A stretch of DNA of 64,000 nucleotides from JASHVB01 sp035523995. GTDB taxonomy: Bacteria > Pseudomonadota > Alphaproteobacteria > Acetobacterales > Acetobacteraceae. Positions 1 through 9,098 of the stretch are shown piece by piece. Made by a program: the position numbers and the translations under genes. Positions within the stretch are counted from its first letter, which is position 1. Each line of letters opens with the position of its first letter. The stretch spans positions 31,432 to 95,431 of the forward strand of contig DATKPQ010000073.1 in the NCBI GenBank assembly GCA_035523995.1, in the 5' to 3' direction. The notes under the pieces are model-generated. The model was not told where the DNA came from. It searched no databases and saw only the letters and a program-made list of their open reading frames with translations.

Positions 1-2
1 CG

Positions 3-173
3 GCCGCACTAAACCATCTGGCGTTTCTCACGTTGTGCTTCGCCGCCGCGCTGGTGTGGAGCGGGGTGAGCTACATGCTGATAGAACTCCCGTTGCTGAC
101 TGCCAGCCGCCGCGCGCTACGCCTGGTGGACGCCTTCGTGTTGCCGCGCCCGTCCGGTGCGGTCGCCAGCTAG
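3..173 (+). CDS. Acyltransferase family 3, C-terminal fragment
   Basis: Open from the window edge to a TAG stop, giving the last 56 residues of a protein whose start lies outside. The visible part is one hydrophobic helix (FLTLCFAAALVWSGVSYMLI) followed by the E-L-P-L-L segment and a basic tail. This is how integral-membrane acyltransferase 3 proteins (O-acetylation of surface sugars) usually end. The next genes on the same strand include an O-antigen-ligase-like polymerase, another acyltransferase and a glycosyltransferase, so this is probably the 3' border of the same exopolysaccharide locus. The family call rests on one helix and the E-x-P motif plus context, so it is moderate. Confidence 0.5.
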   Translation, partial: AALNHLAFLTLCFAAALVWSGVSYMLIELPLLTASRRALRLVDAFVLPRPSGAVAS

Positions 174-300
174 CGTTCCGGGGGGATCGGAGGACGGTGG
201 CATAACGGCTACCATGTCATAAGTGCGGTGCGCGCCACACGTTTTTCGTCATGGCCGGGCTTGAGCAGGCCAGGACGGGACGATTCTTGCCGGGAGCGCG

Positions 301-390
301 GCGACGAGGCAACCTCGGTCATCCTGGCGCTCGGACAAGCTGGTATTTTCTTGAGCGAGGTTGCTTCGTCGCTTTGCTCCCCGCAATGAC
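301..390. repeat. Family A palindromic repeat, copy 1
   Basis: The left arm (301-317, GCGACGAGGCAACCTCG) is complementary, with one mismatch, to 355-371 (CGAGGTTGCTTCGTCGC). The right arm continues to TCCCCGCAATGAC, the hallmark end of this family. Four more units of the same bipartite palindrome occur at 8983-9093, 34219-34310, 42063-42169 and 43281-43376. The layout resembles REP/BIME-type elements. No coding function is visible here. The rest of 174-534 holds a degenerate ATGGCCGGG palindrome near 250 and the 16-bp tandem described separately. Confidence 0.8.
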
Positions 391-430
391 ATGGTACGAC
401 AATGACATGGTACGACAATGACATGGTACG
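385..430. repeat. 16-bp tandem repeat, about 2.9 copies
   Basis: The unit AATGACATGGTACGAC is repeated at 385-400 and 401-416, with a partial third copy at 417-430. It starts inside the AATGACATGG terminus of the family A palindrome, so it probably arose by slippage or serial duplication of that repeat end. Confidence 0.9.
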
Positions 431-534
431 GCGGGGCCGCGCTTCTGATAGCGGGCACCAGATCCGAGCTTGATGGCGAACGAACCGTTGGTGCCGCCCA
501 GGCGCAAGAATTGCGCCCGGCACTTGGAATCCAG

Positions 535-918
535 CTACAGCCCATTCACCGCCGAATACGGATCCGGGGCCTTGGCGGGCGCAAGAGCTGGCGCTTCGAT
601 GCAGGCACCTTGCTCCCGATGCGCTTCCGCGGCGCATGTCCCGCGATCTGCATAAGAGCAATTCGAAGCCCCGCCCGCGGTCACCACGCAGTATTGTCCA
701 ATTCCAGGCTGCAATGCCGTTTCGTGCGGATTCGCCGCGCAGACCCCGCCCTGGCGGTTCGCATCCGCCTGGCATTGCGACGGGTCGTAGTAATTGCATT
801 GCGGCGGCAGCGCCTGGCTCTGGATGCAATAAGGCGCCGCGAAAGCCGGCCCGCCGCCGGTTGCCAGCAAGACCACCCATCCGAGCCGTACCGCCCTCCG
901 AATCGCCAATGAGCGCAT
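535..918 (-). CDS. Secreted cysteine-rich DUF3551-like protein
   Basis: A 127-residue protein with an N-terminal signal peptide (basic MRSLAIRRAVR, then hydrophobic LGWVVLLATGGG and an A-F-A-A cleavage region). The mature part holds two similar cysteine-spaced blocks: one with PYC, QCNYYDPSQC and GGVC, the other with QYCVV, NCSY, GTC and GAC. This pattern fits DUF3551, small exported proteins of unknown function common in Alphaproteobacteria. I chose the ATG at 918 because AAAGG lies nine bases upstream. An in-frame GTG at 942 sits almost on the predicted transcription start of the sigma-54 promoter at 955-970 and is less likely. Periplasmic location is inferred. Confidence 0.7.
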   Translation of the reverse strand: MRSLAIRRAVRLGWVVLLATGGGPAFAAPYCIQSQALPPQCNYYDPSQCQADANRQGGVCAANPHETALQPGIGQYCVVTAGGASNCSYADRGTCAAEAHREQGACIEAPALAPAKAPDPYSAVNGL

Positions 919-954
919 GCGATGAAACCTTTGCTTCGCCACGTGCCCGGATCA

Positions 955-970
955 CGCAACAGCCGTGCCA
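955..970 (-). promoter_or_regulatory. Candidate sigma-54 promoter for the DUF3551 gene
   Basis: Read on the minus strand the site is TGGCAC, five bases (GGCTG), then TTGCG. This matches the sigma-54 consensus TGGCAC-N5-TTGCW except for the last base. The invariant GG and GC are present at the correct spacing. The expected start is about 12 bases downstream, near 945, leaving a leader of roughly 26 bases before the ATG at 918. Confidence 0.6.
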
Positions 971-1094
971 CACTTCAGTCCTGCACGGCATAGTGCAAAT
1001 CATCTATGTTTGATCGGCCGCTGCCATGCTTTGGCCTGCCTTGTGCTGGCATGTTCCCTACCTGAAACCCGACCCGAGCCGTACAAGAGTTGCC

Positions 1095-2402
1095 ATGCAG
1101 CGTTTGTTTTCCCTGTGCGCTATCAGCTACCTGATGATCTATGCTTTCGAGGGAGTAATTCGTTACGGACTCTATAATATCGGCGCGAGCGACGCGATCC
1201 TCCTGCGGGATGGACTGATCCTGGGGCCGCTGGTGCTGCTGCTGGTAGCGCAGGTGGCGCGGACCCGGGTGCACCCGGCATTCTTCGCGTTCGGCGCCAT
1301 CATCGGGCTGCACGGGCTGGTCAGTACCCTCAACTTCCACAACGTGTTCCCGGCGATGTACGGCGCGGTTCTGCTACTGAATGTGTTGTTCGGTTTCATC
1401 GCGGCCAGATCGCTGGTGCTGCCCAACCGGCGTGTGGTGTTGCTGCTCGGAACCGTCTGGGTCATTTCCGTCGTTGCCGTGGTGCTGGACAAGTTCTTCG
1501 TCACGTTCCCGTGGACCGGCCTGGAAACGCATATCGGCGGCATTTCCGTCGACGTCTCGCGCGGCTGGGATATCAGCGACGGCTTCGACAAGCGCGCCGC
1601 CGGTTTCACGCGCAGCTCGATCTGCGCGGCGATGCTGCTACCCACCATCGCGCTGATCATCGCCCTGCGAATCCGCAGTTACCTGCTGCGCACGTTGATG
1701 CTGTTCATGACAGTGGCCGCGGTATTCATGACAACGCAGAAAGGCGCTGTCGTAGCGATTGCCGCCGTTGCCATGATCCTCGCCACGCCCAGGTTCATGC
1801 GCTATCGGCTGCTGTGCTGGGCGGCGCTTGGCTTTGCCATCCTGGACGTGGCGCTGCCGATCTTCACCTACGGGCTGATGGTGACCAGCAATGGCGGCGT
1901 GTTCAGCATGGCGTCGTTCGGCATGCGCATCGCCGACACCTGGCCGGACGCCTGGCGCTGGATCAGCGACCACAATCTGTTTCCGTTTGGCGTCGGCTTG
2001 GGCGGCATCGGCGGCGCGCAACGCTGGTTCGCCCCCGACTTCTTCAACCCGTCCGACAATCTCTTCGTCTACCTCTACGCCAATTTCGGCGTCCTGACCT
2101 TCTTCTACCTGGGCTGGGCGCTGTGGCAGGCCTGGCACCAGCCGCCGGAGACGCAATCCATCGCCATCACGCCGCTGGCGATCCTGGTGTTCATGCTCGG
2201 CTACGGCGCCGCGCTGTCCATGCTCGAAGACCAGGTCTCCGAATTGTTCTTTGGCGCGTCGGTCGGCATGTTGTGGATGCTGCGCCAGATGGCGGCGGCG
2301 AAACCCTGGGCCAATCCGTACTGGGTACCCCCGGACCTCCGATATGGACCGGCGATTACCTATAAACCCGTACGTTCCTTGCCGGCGGCAGACGTGCCAT
2401 GA
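1095..2402 (+). CDS. O-antigen ligase/polymerase-like membrane protein
   Basis: About 435 residues with some ten hydrophobic helices and a large loop near residues 300-340 (HNLFPFGVGLGGIGGA, then PSDNLFVYLYANFG). That loop layout resembles Wzy/WaaL-type O-antigen ligases, which polymerise or transfer undecaprenyl-linked glycans at the periplasmic face. The ATG at 1095 starts MQRLFSLCAIS; an upstream ATG at 1026 would add 23 residues lacking membrane character. The stop overlaps the next start (ATGA at 2399-2402), so it is translationally coupled to the acyltransferase and glycosyltransferase downstream. Whether it is a polymerase or a ligase cannot be decided from sequence. Confidence 0.65.
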   Translation: MQRLFSLCAISYLMIYAFEGVIRYGLYNIGASDAILLRDGLILGPLVLLLVAQVARTRVHPAFFAFGAIIGLHGLVSTLNFHNVFPAMYGAVLLLNVLFGFIAARSLVLPNRRVVLLLGTVWVISVVAVVLDKFFVTFPWTGLETHIGGISVDVSRGWDISDGFDKRAAGFTRSSICAAMLLPTIALIIALRIRSYLLRTLMLFMTVAAVFMTTQKGAVVAIAAVAMILATPRFMRYRLLCWAALGFAILDVALPIFTYGLMVTSNGGVFSMASFGMRIADTWPDAWRWISDHNLFPFGVGLGGIGGAQRWFAPDFFNPSDNLFVYLYANFGVLTFFYLGWALWQAWHQPPETQSIAITPLAILVFMLGYGAALSMLEDQVSELFFGASVGMLWMLRQMAAAKPWANPYWVPPDLRYGPAITYKPVRSLPAADVP

Positions 2403-3433
2403 AAGTCCGCGCCGAAGGCGAGACCAACAACTTCACCTTGTTCCGCCTGCTGCTGTCGCTGGCGGTGGTGCTTGGGCATTTCAAGCTTCTGTCCGGCACC
2501 GCGTATCCGCGCTTTCCGTGCAATCTGGCGGACGCCGCGGTGTACTGCTTCTTTGTGGTCAGTGGCTATCTCATCGCGCTCAGCTATGCGCGCACGCGCG
2601 GCCTGTGGTCGTTCTACGTGCGGCGCTTCTTCCGCCTGTATCCGATGTATGCCTGCATCGTGCTGGTCCAGACCGGTATCATGCTGTCGCTGCTGCCCGA
2701 CGGCCCGTTCAGTGCCATGCACCAGACCATTCGCTACCTTGCGGTCAACCTCGCCTTCGCCAACTTCCTGCAATACGATATCGGCGGCGTGCTGCACGGC
2801 CTGCACGTGCCGGGAATCAATCCCGCCCTGTGGACGCTGAAGATCGAGCTGGGGTTCTACCTGATGGTACCCCTGATTTTCCTCGCGATCCGCCGTTGGG
2901 GTTTCAAATCGCTGGTGGCGATCTTCATCGCCTCGGCCGCCTACCAGGCACTGTCGCTCCACGCCGGCGAGCCACGCTTCGCCAAGCAGCTTCCCGGCCA
3001 GTTGCAGTTCTTCGTGGTCGGTATGGCGCTGTATCTTTACGTTCCCAATTTCCGCGTGCCGTACTGGGTCTCCGCGATCGTGACCGTGGCCTTCCTCGCC
3101 GCCTGGACCTGGGTCCATCCGCTGCAACCCGGCGTGTGCCCGCTGGTCGTCGGCGCCTTCGTGTTCTGCTTCACGCTGTGCACGCCGGTCGTGCACATGC
3201 GCACCGACATGTCCTACAGCGTCTATCTCATCCACGGACCGCTGCTGCAAACCCTGCTGTTGCTTGGACTGTTCCATGATACGCCGCTTTACATGATGGG
3301 CGTCGTTGCCACCGTGCTGGCGCTGTCCTTCGTGGCAGAACACCTGGTTGAACGTCCCGGCAACGAGTTCGGCCGCCGCCTGTCGGTCCGTCTTGCCCCG
3401 CCACGTCCCATCGCCGTAGCGACGGCGGGATAA
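2399..3433 (+). CDS. Acyltransferase family 3 (membrane O-acyltransferase)
   Basis: A 344-residue multi-spanning protein. The N-terminus carries the family signature: FTLFRLLLSLAVVLGHF, then a conserved VSGYLIALSY, and FYVRRFFRLYPMY (the R-R-x-x-R-L-Y-P block). Members transfer acetyl or other acyl groups from the cytoplasm onto sugars of exopolysaccharide or LPS; the His of the LGHF block is a typical conserved residue. The start overlaps the polymerase stop by four bases, and the glycosyltransferase follows after two bases, indicating one operon. This is the second acyltransferase of the locus after the fragment at the window edge. Confidence 0.85.
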   Translation: MKVRAEGETNNFTLFRLLLSLAVVLGHFKLLSGTAYPRFPCNLADAAVYCFFVVSGYLIALSYARTRGLWSFYVRRFFRLYPMYACIVLVQTGIMLSLLPDGPFSAMHQTIRYLAVNLAFANFLQYDIGGVLHGLHVPGINPALWTLKIELGFYLMVPLIFLAIRRWGFKSLVAIFIASAAYQALSLHAGEPRFAKQLPGQLQFFVVGMALYLYVPNFRVPYWVSAIVTVAFLAAWTWVHPLQPGVCPLVVGAFVFCFTLCTPVVHMRTDMSYSVYLIHGPLLQTLLLLGLFHDTPLYMMGVVATVLALSFVAEHLVERPGNEFGRRLSVRLAPPRPIAVATAG

Positions 3434-3435
3434 TC

Positions 3436-4698
3436 ATGGCGTCATCGCTCGAATCGGCGCTGGTCCTGAACGACTTCTGCTACGTGCAGGGCGGCGCCAG
3501 CAAAGTCGCGATCGACGAGGCGATCGCCCTGCGCCACGCCGGCGTGGACGTAACGTTCCTCGGCGCCGTGGGCGCGCCCTGCGAGGCGCTCCGCGACGCC
3601 GGCGTGCAGGTGTTGTCGCTCAACCAGCCGGAATTGCTCCAGGTCTGGCGCCATCCGTCCGCCGCTATGCGCTCGGCCTGGAACAATAACGCTTTCACCG
3701 CGACACGTTCGCTGCTGACACGGCTCGATCCGGCACGCACCATCGTGCATCTGCACGGCTACACCAAGGCGCTCAGCACCAGCCCGGTGCTCGCCGCGCG
3801 GCTTGCCGGCTTTGCCACGCTGTGCACGTTGCACGACTTCTTCGCCGCCTGCCCAAACGGCGCGATGTACGACTACCGCCGCGAACAACCATGCGAACGG
3901 CGCGCGCTGTCGGTTTCCTGCATGGCAGCCAACTGCGACAAACGCCATCCGCTGCACAAATCCTATCGCGTCGTCCGCGGCATGGTGCAGCGCCACTTCG
4001 CCCTGTTCCCGCGCAGCGTACGGGACTTCATTGCCTTGTCGCAGCGCTCGGCTGCGTTGTTGCAGCCCTATCTTGCGCCCGACGCCGAACTCTATCCGTT
4101 ATCGAACATCATCGATGTTCCGCACGCGCCCCCGGTCGATGTAGCCGCCAACACCCACTTGCTCGTTCTCGGCCGATTGGACGCCGAGAAAGGCGTGATG
4201 CTGGCCGCTGAGGCGGCGAAACAAACCGACATGTCGATCATGTTCGCGGGCGAAGGTCCCCTGCGTGCGGCGGCGGAGGCAAGTGGCGCCACCGTCACCG
4301 GTTGGCTGGACAGCGCCGGCGTCTGGCAGGCACTGGGCCAGGCGCGCTGCCTGGTCTTCCCCAGCCGCTGGTATGAGACATTCGGCCTTGTCGTCGATGA
4401 AGCCGCGGCGCGCGGCGTTCCCGCCATCGTCAGCGACGTATCCGCCGCCGCCGAACGGGTGGAAGACGGCGTCACCGGCTGGATTTTTCGCAGCGGGGAT
4501 CTGAAAGACCTGGTGCGCTGCATGATGTCGACCTGGGATTCGGCCCGTGTCGCCACCGCCGGCGCGACCGCCTATGCGCGCTTCTGGGCCGATCCGCCGG
4601 ACCGGCAACGCCACGTGCAGGCATTGCTCCAGATTTACGAAAGCGTGCTGGCGCGAGGGCGCGCGGCCGGAAACACCCAAGGCATTTTGGCAAGCTGA
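3436..4698 (+). CDS. Glycosyltransferase family 4 protein
   Basis: A 420-residue soluble GT-B enzyme. The N-terminal domain opens with LNDFCYVQGGASKVA, typical of GT4. The C-terminal domain has LVLGRLDAEKG, FAGEGPLRAA and the nucleotide-sugar motif E-x7-E in YETFGLVVDEA, after the F-P-S-R. A cysteine-containing insert around residues 145-180 (CPNG, CERR, CMAANC) is common in one GT4 subgroup. It should add one sugar during exopolysaccharide repeat-unit assembly at the cytoplasmic membrane; donor and acceptor are unknown. The 3' end overlaps the convergent HAD gene by 64 bases, so both genes share coding DNA at their tails. Confidence 0.85.
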   Translation: MASSLESALVLNDFCYVQGGASKVAIDEAIALRHAGVDVTFLGAVGAPCEALRDAGVQVLSLNQPELLQVWRHPSAAMRSAWNNNAFTATRSLLTRLDPARTIVHLHGYTKALSTSPVLAARLAGFATLCTLHDFFAACPNGAMYDYRREQPCERRALSVSCMAANCDKRHPLHKSYRVVRGMVQRHFALFPRSVRDFIALSQRSAALLQPYLAPDAELYPLSNIIDVPHAPPVDVAANTHLLVLGRLDAEKGVMLAAEAAKQTDMSIMFAGEGPLRAAAEASGATVTGWLDSAGVWQALGQARCLVFPSRWYETFGLVVDEAAARGVPAIVSDVSAAAERVEDGVTGWIFRSGDLKDLVRCMMSTWDSARVATAGATAYARFWADPPDRQRHVQALLQIYESVLARGRAAGNTQGILAS

Positions 4699-5417
4699 GC
4701 AGCGGCAAGGCTTTGGCCGAGATGGGCGGTCATGGCGCTCATTTCGTTCGGACGCATCTTCCGGCAGGCGACAAAACGCGCGCCCGGCGATTGCGCTTTC
4801 GCCTGCTTCATATCGCGATTGCTGCCGAACCAGCAGACCGCGTGGCATGCCTGCATCAGCGGTAGGTCGGCCAGATCGTCGTTGAAGAATATACGCGGCC
4901 GTTCCAGCCAGTCGCGCTCCCCCAGCAACGCCATCACCCGGTCGCGCTTTTGCACGCCGGCATTATGCGGCTCACCGGCGGCGCGGTCCGTCGGTGTCGC
5001 GACGATCATGGAAAAGCCAAGCTGGCGTCCCAGTGGATCCGCATAATCAGCCGCGGCCGCTGTGGCGAGGATGCCGTCCATCGCATCCTCCGCCACCAGC
5101 CGCAGAACCGGCACAAGGTTGGGCCGCACCAGGCGCCCCAACCGTCGCTGCACGTCCGCGGCCAACGTCGCCCCGGGTTTGGCGATCGCGTCGCGCCACA
5201 GCGCCTGCAATTGCCGCAGCAGCGCGTCGTGGTCCAACCGGCCCAACTTGCGCGACAGCAACAACCGTTGCACCGCCAGCGACAGCGCCAACCGTTGCCG
5301 CAACCCCAGCCCGCACCGCCGCACTCCCAACATAGCCCCCGCCCAGACGGGAAAACTGTTCTTGGACAGTATCGTTCCGTCCAGGTCGAAGATCAGCAGC
5401 GGTTCAACCTGTAGCAT
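4635..5417 (-). CDS. HAD-superfamily hydrolase
   Basis: A 260-residue protein. Motif I is FDLDGT (Asp11 nucleophile, Asp13 acid/base) and the late acidic motif is FFNDDLADLP. Between them lies a helical cap rich in Leu and Arg (about residues 25-95). It is therefore a probable phosphatase of the phosphoserine-phosphatase-like branch (cap type C1), acting on an unidentified small phosphate ester. The start overlaps the end of the upstream phosphoribosyltransferase gene by 14 bases, so the two are co-translated. The last 20 or so residues are encoded opposite the glycosyltransferase 3' end. Motif II/III positions are less clear than motif I. Confidence 0.75.
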   Translation of the reverse strand: MLQVEPLLIFDLDGTILSKNSFPVWAGAMLGVRRCGLGLRQRLALSLAVQRLLLSRKLGRLDHDALLRQLQALWRDAIAKPGATLAADVQRRLGRLVRPNLVPVLRLVAEDAMDGILATAAAADYADPLGRQLGFSMIVATPTDRAAGEPHNAGVQKRDRVMALLGERDWLERPRIFFNDDLADLPLMQACHAVCWFGSNRDMKQAKAQSPGARFVACRKMRPNEMSAMTAHLGQSLAAAQLAKMPWVFPAARPRASTLS

Positions 5418-6057
5418 CGAACGACCATGGAAAGCGGCACAGCACGCCGCGATACAGTGTAATATCGGGCTCGACCAAAGGCTGCTCCAACGTCACCGTC
5501 ACCACGGCCGAGCGCAATTCCGTTCCGTCAGGCGCCGCCTCGCGGAGAAGACGTAGCACGGTTGCAAGCGTCACCCCGCTATCCACCGCATCGTCAACCA
5601 CCAACACCCGACGTGCTTCCGGATGAGCGTTGAGGTATTCGCCGATCGCCATTGCCTCGACATGGTCGATCTCCTGCGGGGCCGCTTTCCGGCGGCGCAG
5701 CGCCGACAGCAGGCGATGCTCCAGCCAGCGCATGCCATCCACCGCCGGCTGCGGCAGAGCAGCCAAAATCGCAGGCAGCAGCTTGAAACGCGATTTCGCC
5801 GCGGTGCTGGCACGCCGGCAGGTCAACGGCATCACGCGGATGCGGTGCTGCACCGAATCGGCCATCGCTTCCGCAACGACCAGCCCGCCCGTGCGCACGC
5901 CGACCAACAGGTCGGGCCCATAACGGTCGATCGCCTGTTGCATCAGGCTGGCGCAGGCAGCGGCGAAGCGCGGCGCATCCAGGGTGTTGATCAATCCCCG
6001 CGCGACTGGCGGCGGGCGCAGCGGCGCGGCAATATCGGCGAATGCTGTGTCGGACAT
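5404..6057 (-). CDS. Phosphoribosyltransferase-family protein
   Basis: About 217 residues. It has the type I phosphoribosyltransferase PRPP loop VLVVDDAVDSGVT near residue 145, and an upstream GVRTGGLVVAEAM block that corresponds to the PPi-binding region. Such enzymes transfer or remove a base on PRPP; some members are regulators or act on ComF-type substrates. The ATG at 6057 was chosen because codons upstream (to 6147) encode a Cys/His-rich stretch without family character. It is followed with 14-base overlap by a HAD phosphatase, suggesting a two-step nucleotide or sugar-phosphate conversion. A long insertion (about residues 85-140) separates the two motifs, which is unusual for a short PRTase. 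Confidence 0.7.
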   Translation of the reverse strand: MSDTAFADIAAPLRPPPVARGLINTLDAPRFAAACASLMQQAIDRYGPDLLVGVRTGGLVVAEAMADSVQHRIRVMPLTCRRASTAAKSRFKLLPAILAALPQPAVDGMRWLEHRLLSALRRRKAAPQEIDHVEAMAIGEYLNAHPEARRVLVVDDAVDSGVTLATVLRLLREAAPDGTELRSAVVTVTLEQPLVEPDITLYRGVLCRFPWSFDATG

Positions 6058-6177
6058 GCCGGCAGCGATGCAAGCGCAGCGCCGCATCGCCGCAACCGTG
6101 ATCACGAGTTGGTGCCAGTGCCGCGAAATCGTGATGCACCCCCACATAAGTTCATGCTATTGATCCGCTATTGGCAC

Positions 6178-6453
6178 ATGCGCCACCGAGGAACGTTCGC
6201 AATGCCCGGACGCGATACCCGGTTATCGGCGGCTGGACTCGTTGCAGAACCGTCCGCACAGAATGAGCGTCCGATGCCATATCGCGCGCCTGTGACGCAG
6301 CGAGCCTTCCTGGCACCGGATGTACCGGACGCAACCGAAATCAAATTGCGCCGTCGCGCGCGCCGCCAGGCCCTGGCGCTGATGCTCGCGTCCAGCGTGA
6401 TGAGTCTCGTGGTGCTTTACGGTGCATGGCGACTGTTGCACGCGTTGATATGA
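6178..6453 (+). CDS. Small single-pass membrane protein, unknown
   Basis: A predicted 91-residue protein with a polar N-terminal half, a basic cluster (KLRRRARRQA) and one C-terminal helix (LALMLASSVMSLVVLYGAW). The positive-inside rule suggests the N-terminus is cytoplasmic. It is divergent from the phosphoribosyltransferase gene. Alternative starts at ATG 6202 or 6274 would shorten the polar region but keep the helix. No family is recognised. The evidence is the basic-plus-hydrophobic organisation and a stop immediately after the helix. Confidence 0.4.
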   Translation: MRHRGTFAMPGRDTRLSAAGLVAEPSAQNERPMPYRAPVTQRAFLAPDVPDATEIKLRRRARRQALALMLASSVMSLVVLYGAWRLLHALI

Positions 6454-6654
6454 GCGCCGCCTTGACGTCTCGCGTGACGTCAACCCCTGTTGTCCCAGTC
6501 ACGTGAGCCACATTGTGTGGATATTGCCACAGGCCAGCGATATCTCACCCCGGCTGCGCTAAGCGCCGCTGATTCCGAACAATTTTTCGCGTAATCCGTG
6601 TGTCTGCATCAAGAATCAGGCCCAGGAACGGTTGCTCACACTAATCGGTGATGG

Positions 6655-6670
6655 TGGCACAACCCTTGCT
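6655..6670 (+). promoter_or_regulatory. Consensus sigma-54 promoter
   Basis: TGGCAC, five bases (AACCC), TTGCT: a full match to the sigma-54 consensus TGGCAC-N5-TTGCW. Transcription should begin near 6681, about 100 bases before the ATG at 6781. The stretch 6454-6780 holds no other recognisable gene; it includes a short palindrome TGACGTCTCGCGTGACGTCA at 6459-6481. Dependence on NtrC or another enhancer-binding protein is expected for this promoter class, but no binding site was identified. Confidence 0.7.
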
Positions 6671-6780
6671 ACGATTTGTTGCAAACGAAAGGTGCGGGAT
6701 GTGGGCGCATCCCCGCGATAGTGGCTCGAACAAAATGGCCGGAATGCGCCGCCGGCCAGGCAAGTTTGGATGAAACGCCT

Positions 6781-7125
6781 ATGGAGTTTGCACAAGCACA
6801 GGTTGCGCAGGCGAATCCCGGCGGAGCGCCGCGTGGCCTGACCCAGACCGAACGTCGCGTCCTCGATGGCTGGATCGCGGCAGCAAAACAGGGCGGGATC
6901 GAGACAGCCGAAGACCTTGGTTTCCGCCCATGGCCCGGACATGGGACCGAAACCATTATCGGCGTATTCAAATCAGGCCATTTGCTGGCGTCCTGGCTGG
7001 TCGTCGGCCAGGCCGGCGCCTGGGCGGTCGCATCGTGCAGCGACGGCGCCGTGTCTCCGAGGCTCCGCAGCCTCGCCGACGCGCTGGAACTGGTCTGTCC
7101 GCAAAAGTCCGCGTTACGCCATTAA
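6781..7125 (+). CDS. Hypothetical protein behind a sigma-54 promoter
   Basis: A 114-residue soluble protein of no recognised family. It has a short Gln/Ala-rich start, a helical segment RGLTQTERRVLDGWIAAAK, then ETIIGVFKSGHLLASWLVVG and a C-terminal block SPRLRSLADALELVCP. There is no signal peptide or long hydrophobic helix. The ATG at 6781 is preferred because the predicted transcription start (about 6681) excludes the earliest in-frame codons. A sugar ABC transporter begins about 250 bases downstream on the same strand and could be co-transcribed. In that gap a 15-base unit ATGAACGCAATGCAC is repeated in tandem (about 7257-7286). Confidence 0.6.
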   Translation: MEFAQAQVAQANPGGAPRGLTQTERRVLDGWIAAAKQGGIETAEDLGFRPWPGHGTETIIGVFKSGHLLASWLVVGQAGAWAVASCSDGAVSPRLRSLADALELVCPQKSALRH

Positions 7126-7371
7126 AGATGCATGCATTATACCTGGAGAGCATGCAACCGGTGCCACCAGGATTGGTACCGGCATAGATCTGCCACGCAT
7201 CAGCTTGGTATGGAATCATTACGGCACCGCAGAATCGCGCGAAACAAGGCTCCCTCATGAACGCAATGCACATGAACGCAATGCAACCGGGCAGGGGCTT
7301 GCGCGCGCCCGGCAACTGATGCCCTGATGCCAGGGCAGGCGAGACAAGCCTGGCCCGAGGGAGAAGACAGC

Positions 7372-8958
<1,587 letters not shown>

Positions 8959-8982
8959 TCAGGATGTCATTGCCGACCAGGA

Positions 8983-9093
8983 TGTCATTGCGAGGAACGC
9001 AGCGACGAAGCAACCTCGTTCGCGCGACGACAACTGCGCCACCGCGCACCTCCCTGAACCGGTTCGCCTCGCTGCCGCGCTCTTCCCAATGAC
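8983..9093. repeat. Family A palindromic repeat, copy 2, inside an ABC operon
   Basis: The left arm 8983-9018 (TGTCATTGCGAGGAACGCAG... to AACCTCG) and a diverged right arm 9061-9093 (ending CTTCCCAATGAC) form an imperfect palindrome between the ATPase and permease genes. A partial duplicate of the left tip (AGGATGTCATTGC) lies at 8961-8973. The element could fold in the mRNA and change the relative output of the two genes, as REP elements do elsewhere; that effect is inference. Confidence 0.8.
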
Positions 9094-9098
9094 CACAC

